Positions 1-7,556 of a stretch of 64,000 nucleotides of DNA are shown piece by piece. Origin of the DNA: Cyanobacteria bacterium TGS_CYA1 (lineage in GTDB: Bacteria; Cyanobacteriota; Vampirovibrionia; Obscuribacterales; Obscuribacteraceae). Position 1 is the first letter of the stretch. Each line of letters starts with the position of its first letter. The stretch is taken from assembly GCA_026129135.1 (NCBI GenBank), contig JAHCIQ010000002.1, positions 310,001 through 374,000 on the forward strand. Reading direction: 5' to 3'. A model generated the notes under the pieces. That model worked only from the letters and a program-made list of their open reading frames with translations, made no database searches and had not been told where the DNA came from. Both the position numbers and the translations under genes were made by a program.

Positions 1-288
1 TTGGATGAATTGCCGCACAAGGAAACATTTCACCAAGCAGATATGCTAATGGAAGGACTATCCAATTTGAGACCTCAATATCTAAATGTATTGCTGAAGG
101 ACTGTCGCAGCGTAAAAGTGAAACGCCTTCTTCTCTGGTTCGCCGAGCGCCACAATCATGCATGGTTTAAGTCTATAGAAACAAATAGAATAGATTTGGG
201 AAGCGGCAAAAGAATGTTAGTACCCGGAGGCACATTTAACTCCAAATATCTCATAACCGTTCCGAAAGATTTTGAAAATGGACAGTAA
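1..288 (+). CDS. AbiEi-type type IV antitoxin, C-terminal part (5' end outside window)
   Basis: The 95 visible residues match what I recall of the C-terminal domain of AbiEi-family antitoxins/transcriptional regulators: a helix ending in FAERHNHAW, then DLGSGKR, a VPGG turn and a closing ITVP strand. In this family the protein represses its own operon and neutralises the co-encoded nucleotidyltransferase toxin. Full-length members are usually about 200-280 residues, so the gene almost certainly begins before base 1, and the TTG at position 1 is only the window edge. The stop codon (286-288) overlaps a downstream ATG at 278, the usual AbiEi-AbiEii coupling. Family assignment is by motif memory only. 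Confidence 0.72.
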   Translation: MDELPHKETFHQADMLMEGLSNLRPQYLNVLLKDCRSVKVKRLLLWFAERHNHAWFKSIETNRIDLGSGKRMLVPGGTFNSKYLITVPKDFENGQ

Positions 289-361
289 CTCACCATATGC
301 AAAACAAGTTGCCTTGTTGATGCGAAATACTAAGGCGACTAGCAAGGCGCAGAATGTCTAA
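278..361 (+). pseudogene. AbiEii-type toxin remnant (N-terminal stub)
   Basis: The ATG at 278 overlaps the antitoxin stop. It opens a 27-codon frame beginning MDSNSPYAKQVALLMR, which resembles the first helix of AbiEii nucleotidyltransferase toxins (SPYARQVALL-type). After about 16-18 codons the similarity stops and the frame ends at 359-361, already inside the next gene (start 354). The nucleotidyltransferase core, with its GGTA..N and SxDxD motifs, is absent. I read this as a toxin deleted by a rearrangement near 320-345, leaving the antitoxin orphaned. The stub is too short to be functional. Confidence 0.68.
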
Positions 362-959
362 TTCAGATTCATTGGACTTAGATTACTGGAAACAATATTT
401 TCTCGATAGGGTCTATGAGCTGCAAGCCATCTCCGGAACACCTTTTGGCTTTGCGGGAACTTGCATACTCATCGAAGTGCTTTCGAGATTCACCATCGGC
501 ACAGGAAAAGGCAAATCAGGCAGAGTTGACTACGAACAATTTGTTTCTAACTGGCTGCCTAAGAAGTATTCGGATTTTAAATACGCCAAGCGCGTAACGC
601 CGCCTGGCAAGGACGAGATGGATAAGTATTTGCCCACTCAGATGTATTGCATTTTGAGATGTGGGCTTGTGCATAATCTGTCTTTTGTGGCGGGTAATTC
701 GGAAATAGCAAATGGTGCCACGGACAGATCCATCTGGATGTTGTCGCGCAAAGAAGCTGATGAATTGGGGCTGAAGCATCTAGATTCATTTCAGCAAGTT
801 GGTCCGCCTGTGGTGGAAGACGCTGCATTGTTTGTCGCCGAAGATTTTTTAGAAGACATCGAGAATGCGATTCGGGATATTTTTGCGAAGGCAAAAAACG
901 ATGAAGTCTTGAGAGACAATATCGCAAAGCATGTTAGTGATAGATGTCCGATTTTATAA
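354..959 (+). CDS. unrecognised 201-aa protein with R-x4-H (HEPN-like) motif
   Basis: I do not recognise this family by name. The protein is mostly helical by eye. Residues 102-107 read RCGLVH, an R-x4-H arrangement preceded by a hydrophobic helix (MYCIL) and followed by NLSF, which is the pattern of the catalytic motif of HEPN RNases. That function is an inference from one motif. A decayed paralogue lies at 2023-2547 and keeps the same motif region, supporting that this is a real coding sequence. It directly abuts the truncated AbiEii stub and lies in a defence island. The upstream junction suggests insertion next to, or replacement of, the AbiEii body. Confidence 0.65.
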   Translation: MSNSDSLDLDYWKQYFLDRVYELQAISGTPFGFAGTCILIEVLSRFTIGTGKGKSGRVDYEQFVSNWLPKKYSDFKYAKRVTPPGKDEMDKYLPTQMYCILRCGLVHNLSFVAGNSEIANGATDRSIWMLSRKEADELGLKHLDSFQQVGPPVVEDAALFVAEDFLEDIENAIRDIFAKAKNDEVLRDNIAKHVSDRCPIL

Positions 960-1181
960 GGTCAGCCTTGTTTTCTTAGCGTGCGATAGAACCATCGTAG
1001 AGCTGCTTCAAGTCGTCGTAGCGACGTGCAAACCAAATATTGATCCAAGCCAAGTGGACGATTGACGAAATGAAGATCCGCCAGACGAAATTCCTAATAT
1101 GCCACAATAGAATTCTGTTGTCGGTTAGCCTTCTGAAATTTATAAACAAGGTATACTAACACCGTTGAACTTGAGGTTACC

Positions 1182-2000
1182 ATGAACAATCGAACAGTGC
1201 TTCTGAGTGCGCTTATTTCCATTTCTTTCTCGCTAAATGCATTGTCTGTGCTGGCTTACGGCGTGGGTGATGTTATCGAGGTCCAACCTTCGATGATGAA
1301 CGATCCTTCCACGGGGTATTGGTATCGAGCCACAGTGAAAGCTATCACGCCGGACGGCAGGCTCAAGGTGCTCGCGGATGACGGCACAGAGTACTTGATC
1401 TCCCAAGATCCACCAAAGTGGATTCGAGCTGCCGCATCAGGTTCCTCCGTCATCGGACCAGGTGCTACTGGCTCAGCGTCCGCTGGGGCAAGTCGTACTA
1501 CTCATAGCGGCAGCGGCAATGGCGGAGGCGGAGTTCCTGTTTCGGGGAATTTAAGAGTAGGAGGTCCTGCAGGATCGACTGCAAGTGCAACCAAACATAA
1601 TCCCAGCGCCACCACATCCAGTGCGCCGCGCACAACTTCGGTGCAAACAAGTTCGCCTCCTGCATCCACGTCTGGTACTCGAGCTGCTAAAGGGGCTCCA
1701 CCAAACGGCGAATATAACTGCATGAAAATCTCAAGTGGACAGCTGATCCACTTAGGTACGCTCGAAATTCGGAACGGCACCTATCGGGGTTTGGACAAGA
1801 CCGGCGGCTTTGCGCCCATGAACATTAACGGAGCCGGAAACATTACCTGGTCGCAAGGATTTCGCGGCATGCCTGACGGTTGGCAACTTAAAGAGAGCCG
1901 CTACGTAGGTGGCGACAGTATGGGGCGCCCCTTGATTCAGATTTATTACCGAAGTAAATCCGGTTGGAACGAAATGATGGATGCGTTGAAAGAGAACTAA
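1182..2000 (+). CDS. secreted protein with Ser/Thr/Gly-rich linker
   Basis: Predicted exported 272-aa protein. Residues 1-25 form a signal peptide ending LSVLA. Residues about 26-88 are a beta-rich module (YWYRATV, GRLKVLADDGTEY) resembling small SH3/Tudor-like barrels. Residues about 90-170 are a low-complexity Ser/Thr/Gly/Pro/Ala linker, and the C-terminal about 100 residues form a second beta-rich domain that starts PPNGEYNCM. No catalytic motif is visible. A GAGG ribosome-binding site lies about 6 nt before the ATG and a TATACT hexamer lies at 1152-1157. It sits between the intact and the decayed copies of the R-x4-H gene, so it may have travelled with a duplication. Function unknown. Confidence 0.75.
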   Translation: MNNRTVLLSALISISFSLNALSVLAYGVGDVIEVQPSMMNDPSTGYWYRATVKAITPDGRLKVLADDGTEYLISQDPPKWIRAAASGSSVIGPGATGSASAGASRTTHSGSGNGGGGVPVSGNLRVGGPAGSTASATKHNPSATTSSAPRTTSVQTSSPPASTSGTRAAKGAPPNGEYNCMKISSGQLIHLGTLEIRNGTYRGLDKTGGFAPMNINGAGNITWSQGFRGMPDGWQLKESRYVGGDSMGRPLIQIYYRSKSGWNEMMDALKEN

Positions 2001-2022
2001 CTGTTAACGAACAGGAAGCAGA

Positions 2023-2547
2023 ACGTCTCATTCAGATTCAATAGACTTAGCTTATTGGAAGCAGTATTTCATCGATAGAGTTGATGAACTCAGAGCTATC
2101 TCCGGAACGCCTTTTGGCTTCACGGGAGCGTGTATTCTCGTCGAGGTGCTTACGAGACTCACAAGAGGCACCGGCAAAGGGAAATCAGGCAGAAAAGAAT
2201 ACGAGCAGTTCGTCGTCGATTGCTTGGATGTATTGCATTTTGAGATGCGGGCTCGTGCATAATCTTTCTTTTGTTGCGGGGAATTCGGAGATGCAAATGG
2301 TGCCACCGACCGATCAATCTGGATGTTGTCGCGCAAAGACGCTGATGAATTGGGGCTGAAGCATTTAGATCCGTTCGAACAAATTGGTCCACCCATCGTC
2401 GAAGATGCTGCGCTTTTTGTCGCTGAAGATTTCTTGGATGACATCGAAGGCGCTGTTCGAGCAGTTTTCGAGAAGGCGGAAAGCGACGAAGTGTTGAGGG
2501 GGAACATCGTGAGGCACTTGAGTGATCGGTGTCCGATATTGGTTTGA
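2023..2547 (+). pseudogene. decayed paralogue of the R-x4-H gene at 354-959
   Basis: Base-by-base this follows 354-959 closely: same order of codons, with conserved SGTPFGF, GKGKSGR and ILRCGLVH-encoding stretches. It has an ACG where the ATG should be, a deletion of roughly 85 bp after about 2226 that shifts the frame, and a one-base loss near 2292 (the other copy reads GAAATAGCA, here GAGATGCA). The 3' part (2323-2547) is again open in the correct frame and ends in the same CPI-x residues. No uninterrupted protein can be made, so this is a pseudogene created by a local duplication. Confidence 0.82.
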
Positions 2548-2845
2548 GGTATTTGGATGAGTGCTGTCGATCGGACTCTTGATGATTTTGCTCATTGAAC
2601 TGCTGCGTCTGATGCCTTCGCCCTGACTGTTTCTCTGCTGAATCAAATTCACCGTCTGGGTGCAGTGGGTGAGGGCGTTGGTACGGGAAGGTCAATGGGC
2701 AACTGAGTTGTGAACTTGAAAACCACTTGACGATTTAAACTGCACAATGTATTCGATACTTTCTCGAAATAGCTTTTAAAAAACAACAATGCTCTAAGAT
2801 CTCTATATAATAAGACCGACAACTCAAAATTTGGTGGAAATATAA
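2548..2845. other. intergenic stretch without recognisable gene
   Basis: About 300 bp between the pseudogene and the ATPase operon. I see no convincing coding frame or tRNA. The last 100 bp are AT-rich, as expected for a promoter region of the ATPase operon, and a GGTGGA ribosome-binding site lies at 2833-2838. I cannot assign a promoter with confidence. Confidence 0.5.
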
Positions 2846-4753
2846 GTGCTTACCTCATGGTTCGTAGAACACTTTAAATCGGCTTATTCCAGGACGACAT
2901 TAGATATGGCGCCTTTGACAATTTTTGCCGGCGCAAACAGTTCGGGCAAGAGCACAGTAATACAAAGTATGCTCCTAACCGCACAAACACTTCAAAGTTC
3001 TGTTTCAAGCAAGCATGTTGTTTTAAATGGACACATTGTGCGATTGGGTGCATTTAACGATATTGTATCGAATGGTCATGAAGATAGTTTAGTTAGGATT
3101 GGGTTTAGCCTCAGGCCTTCAAACAGAGAATCTGACTATTCCTTTTTTGCAGGGTCCGGTTCTATTCGTTTTCATCGACATATGCATGAATTTAGTTCAA
3201 TGGAATGCGCTTACAGTTTTTCCACAAGAGGAAATTCTCAAGAAAGAGAAAAATTTCAGCTTCAGCCAAAAATAGAAGATTCTCTTGTGCGTGCCACTAG
3301 GGCTGAAGGTAGTTCTGTGGAAGATTTCGAAATAAGCTTTAAACGAAGCGAAAAAACTAATGATTCTAGAATCGTAAGTTTGAATTTGTCAGATAGAAGT
3401 TTGTCAGATGCTGAGAGAGCGTCACTGGATTACGAGCTGGTTAAAACGCCGGCTGGCTCTGCAAGAAGATTTCCTAACGTAAAAGGAAAATATGTTGGAG
3501 TATGGTTAAATCATTTTTTGCCCACAAAGTTGAGTTTTGTTTATGACGAAGTTGATGAGCGATGCCAGTTTCTTTTACGCATATTACTTGCGCCAGAAGA
3601 ATTTAGATATTTCGCTCTTTCGAGTATTGAGACATACGAACACCTAAATGATTTTTCTGATGATCTTCGAAAGATTTTATTGCCCTCATTTGAAATGGTG
3701 AAAGGAGAGAGTGAAAATCAGCGAAGAATGGAAAAGTTTGCAGAGCTACTACATGCATTGAAAACGGATACTCTAATTGCATTTCTTTCAGCTTACATTG
3801 AAAAAATAAATGGACTTCATCCGCAAGTCAGAAGAATTTTGAAGCAAAGTATTGCTGAAAAAACAGACGAAATTGAAAAGACTGTTCGGGAAAAAATGTC
3901 TTCGGATTACAATATTTCTTTTGTGCCACTGATGGAGCCGGGAGACGAAATTTGTAATCAAGTTCAACAATTTTTTTCTCGAAAGCTAAGGTACTTAGGT
4001 CCTTTGAGAGATGAACCTAAATCAGTTTATCCATTGGCTGGTGCTATCGATCCGAAAGACGTGGGCTTTAGAGGTGAACACACTGCTGCAGTTTTAGATC
4101 TGAACAAAAATACCCGCGTTGAATTTGTTGCTAGTAAACATTTCCGCACTGGCGCAACGGCAACAAAAAAAGGTACGGTTTCCCTCCTGGTTGCAGTGTT
4201 GGATTGGCTTAAATACCTAGGCGTCGTCGATGATGTAGAGACTGTCGACAGGGGAAAACTTGGACATGAATTGAGAGTCATGACCCCTGAAACAGAATCA
4301 TTGCATGACCTAACGCATGTAGGTGTTGGAGTGAGTCAGGTATTACCAATATTAGTTCTATCACTGTTGGCCGAACCGGGTTCAACCTTAATTTTCGAGC
4401 AGCCTGAACTTCACTTGAATCCTCGCGTCCAAACGAGGTTAGCTGATTTTTTTGTATCTTTAAACTTGTTGGGTAAGCAATGCATTGTTGAAACACACAG
4501 TGAATACATTATAAACCGATTGAGATATCGCGCTGTTTTATCAGAGGGAAAAGAAGTTGCTGAAAACGTGATCATTTACTTTGTAGAAAAACAAGGTGGC
4601 CATTCACGATACTCACCAATCAAAATTAACAAATATGGCGTGATTGATAACTGGCCTAAAGGATTTTTCGACGAGAGTGAAGAAACGTCTGCCTCAATAC
4701 TGAAAGCTGCTATGGAAAAACGCAAAAAAGATTCAGCAAAGAAAAATGTCTAA
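2846..4753 (+). CDS. AAA/ABC-type ATPase, DUF3696-like, of a two-gene defence candidate
   Basis: 635-aa SMC/OLD-like ATPase. It starts at GTG 2846 with GGTGGA 7 nt upstream. Walker A is GANSSGKST at residues 29-37. The ABC-type Walker B with the EQPELHLNP motif lies near residues 513-525, followed by ETHSEYIINRLR, the pattern of AAA_21/AAA_15 proteins. The tail (YSPIKINKYGVI..WP.GFF) resembles the DUF3696 C-terminal region. No Toprim domain is seen, unlike OLD nucleases. The stop overlaps the start of the next gene by 8 nt, so the two are translationally coupled. ATPases of this kind commonly act as sensors/regulators for an effector encoded alongside; that role is inferred here. Confidence 0.8.
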   Translation: MLTSWFVEHFKSAYSRTTLDMAPLTIFAGANSSGKSTVIQSMLLTAQTLQSSVSSKHVVLNGHIVRLGAFNDIVSNGHEDSLVRIGFSLRPSNRESDYSFFAGSGSIRFHRHMHEFSSMECAYSFSTRGNSQEREKFQLQPKIEDSLVRATRAEGSSVEDFEISFKRSEKTNDSRIVSLNLSDRSLSDAERASLDYELVKTPAGSARRFPNVKGKYVGVWLNHFLPTKLSFVYDEVDERCQFLLRILLAPEEFRYFALSSIETYEHLNDFSDDLRKILLPSFEMVKGESENQRRMEKFAELLHALKTDTLIAFLSAYIEKINGLHPQVRRILKQSIAEKTDEIEKTVREKMSSDYNISFVPLMEPGDEICNQVQQFFSRKLRYLGPLRDEPKSVYPLAGAIDPKDVGFRGEHTAAVLDLNKNTRVEFVASKHFRTGATATKKGTVSLLVAVLDWLKYLGVVDDVETVDRGKLGHELRVMTPETESLHDLTHVGVGVSQVLPILVLSLLAEPGSTLIFEQPELHLNPRVQTRLADFFVSLNLLGKQCIVETHSEYIINRLRYRAVLSEGKEVAENVIIYFVEKQGGHSRYSPIKINKYGVIDNWPKGFFDESEETSASILKAAMEKRKKDSAKKNV

Positions 4754-5735
4754 AGTAGTTTTCGATACCTTCATTCTTAATTGTCCAGTTATTTGCGGGC
4801 ATGACTTTGTGAATGAGTATATCCAAGCCCTACTTGATTGGAAGGAATTACAGGATTCCACATGGATTACCGTTTTCCTCTCTTCGGAGTCGATGCAAAT
4901 TCTCTCTGATGTTTCGGGTTATCCGCCTTGGGATCCAGTTGCCAAAACGGTAAAAACGCACCATCCAGAATTGCAGCCAGAAGATATTTACCGGTTAATT
5001 AATTGGCTTTTGAATAGAGTGCCTTATCTGGAAGACTTTCTCGAAATAGAAGATCTAGATTTTGACAAATTTGAATGTAAACCAGATAATTCCCTGCCGA
5101 ATAGAGATGCTATATTTGCAAATCACCTCAACAAATTGATGATTTTTTCATGTCTTTTAAGAGAAAAATTGCAGAATGATTCAGCTGAAATTTATGTTGC
5201 AACCAAAGGTATTAAAAACGAGAATTGCGTCGTAAGTATTTCAGCCGAAATTGCACAGCAGACAACACACTCAAATGTTTATTCTCGCACGTTAGCTGGT
5301 CAAGTTAGGCTCACTCAAAAGTTAATATCTATATTTGATGGACTTGACTCATTAGAATTATGGAGAGCTGGACAATGCTCGCTTGCTCTGAATGTTGCAG
5401 TGACGCAAATTATGCGAGAAGCAAATATAGAAAGTCAAAGGGAATGGCGTTTTGGCGATGCTTTTGAAGCATCTATAGAAGATCTTGGATTATGCTCTAA
5501 CAAAACAGTTTTAAAAACTACTATTAGAGCGTGCGTCGAGACTATATTGAAAATGAATTTGCATGCGACTCATCATTTGAGAGACGGTGCGGGACCGAAT
5601 GACCCGCAATGCAGAAAAGGGGCGAATAAAGCCTGGCGTAGGGACATTGATCATGAGTATCATTTGCACTATTGGGAAACGCCGTACGGTCCAGAGTTCG
5701 CTAAAGTAGTTGTTCATGCTGATACGTCAATTTAA
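4746..5735 (+). CDS. unrecognised 329-aa partner of the ATPase (putative effector)
   Basis: I do not recognise this protein. It is soluble, with no signal peptide or membrane segment. The most striking part is the C-terminal about 60 residues: ATHHLRDG, then a conserved-looking block KAWRRDIDHEYHLHYW, then an FAKVVVHAD end. The clustered His, Asp, Glu and Arg residues could form a metal or nucleic-acid site. It overlaps the ATPase gene by 8 nt and has the same AT-rich codon use, so the two very probably act together. By analogy with ATPase-effector pairs such as Septu or retron-associated PtuAB it may be the effector, but no nuclease fold can be assigned by eye. Confidence 0.7.
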   Translation: MSKVVFDTFILNCPVICGHDFVNEYIQALLDWKELQDSTWITVFLSSESMQILSDVSGYPPWDPVAKTVKTHHPELQPEDIYRLINWLLNRVPYLEDFLEIEDLDFDKFECKPDNSLPNRDAIFANHLNKLMIFSCLLREKLQNDSAEIYVATKGIKNENCVVSISAEIAQQTTHSNVYSRTLAGQVRLTQKLISIFDGLDSLELWRAGQCSLALNVAVTQIMREANIESQREWRFGDAFEASIEDLGLCSNKTVLKTTIRACVETILKMNLHATHHLRDGAGPNDPQCRKGANKAWRRDIDHEYHLHYWETPYGPEFAKVVVHADTSI

Positions 5736-5813
5736 TTCGCAATTTCTATACAGGTGAGTTTTACATGCTCCGGCGGGAAGTAGCTAGAAAAATGCTTTAC
5801 AAATAACTTTGTT

Positions 5814-7544
5814 TTAAATGCCATACAAATAGTCATTCAAAAATCTCGATGGCGTTTTTCCTTTTTTTCCAAAACACATCAAAAGTTTTTTTGCTCTAGT
5901 TGCTCCTACGTAAAAAAGTCGTCTAGACTCTTCTATTTCACTTTGAATTTGCGAACCTCCGTACGGAATTTTGTCATCGTGAACTTCGACAATTGCTACG
6001 GCTTCAAACTCTCGTCCCTTACAGCTGTGTAAATTGAGCAATTTCATATTCTTGTCCGGACTAGCAAAAATTCCAAGCTGTTCAACTGTAAAATGGTTAA
6101 GGTCTATTTTTCTTTTTTCCATAACCGCTTGCATTTGGTTAACTGAGTCAGTCAAAAATTTTTGATTGCTTTCTGTCATCAGTTCCTGATTTACTAAAAT
6201 TTCTGCAAATTCTCTGGCTGCTTCTCTCATCCAATCAATTGCAGCTTCGTGAGTTAATCTAATTCGTGTTGCGGAATCCATTAACTTTACTACTGCCAAA
6301 TCTTTTTTGAATTTACTAAATGTTGGAGGCACTTTTTCCAGATCCATTAAAAGCGATTCAAGCGAACTAGAGACATGCGATAAACGAGACGGTTTTCGAT
6401 CCACGATGTATCCGCATATATCTTCGCAAAGAAGTCCAAAAGTATTTCTTGGCCCATAGGGTCTAGCGCCCGGACCAACGACAGGAATATCGAATCCTCG
6501 AAGTGATTGAGCTAGCTCAAATAATGGCAACCACCATGGCGCTAAAATCGCTGCTTTAGAAAGTGGAATTTCGTATTCTTCTAGAGCTGGCAGATAGTAT
6601 TCTGTAACTCCTGAAATGAAATTATTTACTTCAATATGGACTGGTTTAACTCCAAAATTTTTATTTGCGCCTGCCGCTATCATTCCCGGAACGGTAGGTA
6701 AAAGTAATTCTGCATGTTTAACAAGGATTTCACTAGACCGAAAATTTTCGAATAAACCGATGTCTTCCCTTGCGTTAATGAATTTAGAAAAGGAATCGAA
6801 TAATTCAGGCTTGGAGCCTGCAAAACTGAAAATTGACTGATTTGAATCTCCGACTAGGAAAAATTTTGTTTTTCCATGCTGGTGTATATTTTTTAGTATT
6901 TCAACTTGCACCTCACTTGTATCTTGAAATTCATCTACCAGAATCAAAAAGTATTTGGCGGAAAGTGTTTTGCCGATATTTGGAAATTGTTCAAGTAGTT
7001 TCCATGATTCAAAAACAATGTTTGGAAAATCTACAAGATTTTGCTTGCTTAATAATTCCCAAAATGCAAGTGCTGCTGATTTAGGTATGTCGCGCGAGAT
7101 AGGGCTTCCATCTGCCGCTCGATTTAGCAATTCAAAAGGCTCTCTACTTTTAAGGCGCAAGTTGAGTTTAGTGTTTACTTGGTCGGCAGCCTGTATAAAG
7201 GGTTCTGAATCAGGTGCAGCCACACTAAATCCTTGATTGAGATGAGGAATTCTCCAATGGAATGGTCTCAATATGTTATTGATGCAAAAAGTGTGAATAG
7301 TTGTTACGTCAATTTGGTTATGAGTCAAACTAGGTCCTAATTTATGAAGGCGAGTTTTGATTTCATTTACGGCAGCGTTAGTGTAGGTGATACAAGCTAT
7401 TCGTTTAAAACTTCCTGCAAGATTTTCTGATGTCTCCAAGACCTTGGCCACAAGAGCAGTTGTTTTTCCGCTTCCTGGGCAGGCAGTTAGTTTGATGTTA
7501 CCGTCCCAGGTAACAGCCTCCCTTTGTTCATTGGATAATTTCAT
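5814..7544 (-). CDS. gajB: UvrD/PcrA-like superfamily 1 helicase, Gabija GajB-like
   Basis: 576-aa SF1 helicase with all main motifs. Q-motif/Walker A is TACPGSGKTT (about 17-26) and motif II is LVDEFQDTS. Motif III is GDSNQSIFSFAG, motif IV ENFRSS, motif V LHSCKGREFEAV and motif VI RRLFYVGATRAK. It lies 12 nt downstream of an OLD-type ATPase-Toprim gene in the same direction, which is the GajA-GajB arrangement of the Gabija anti-phage system. In Gabija the helicase-like subunit assembles with GajA and is thought to sense or process DNA ends and nucleotide depletion. It is convergent with the 2846-5735 operon. Confidence 0.88.
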   Translation of the reverse strand: MKLSNEQREAVTWDGNIKLTACPGSGKTTALVAKVLETSENLAGSFKRIACITYTNAAVNEIKTRLHKLGPSLTHNQIDVTTIHTFCINNILRPFHWRIPHLNQGFSVAAPDSEPFIQAADQVNTKLNLRLKSREPFELLNRAADGSPISRDIPKSAALAFWELLSKQNLVDFPNIVFESWKLLEQFPNIGKTLSAKYFLILVDEFQDTSEVQVEILKNIHQHGKTKFFLVGDSNQSIFSFAGSKPELFDSFSKFINAREDIGLFENFRSSEILVKHAELLLPTVPGMIAAGANKNFGVKPVHIEVNNFISGVTEYYLPALEEYEIPLSKAAILAPWWLPLFELAQSLRGFDIPVVGPGARPYGPRNTFGLLCEDICGYIVDRKPSRLSHVSSSLESLLMDLEKVPPTFSKFKKDLAVVKLMDSATRIRLTHEAAIDWMREAAREFAEILVNQELMTESNQKFLTDSVNQMQAVMEKRKIDLNHFTVEQLGIFASPDKNMKLLNLHSCKGREFEAVAIVEVHDDKIPYGGSQIQSEIEESRRLFYVGATRAKKLLMCFGKKGKTPSRFLNDYLYGI

Positions 7545-7556
7545 GAATTCAACGCT

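Noticed and set aside
2159..2695. Long minus-strand frame over the decayed paralogue
   Set aside because: It is antisense to the pseudogene and its neighbours; the plus strand aligns codon by codon with 354-959, so the minus frame is a shadow.
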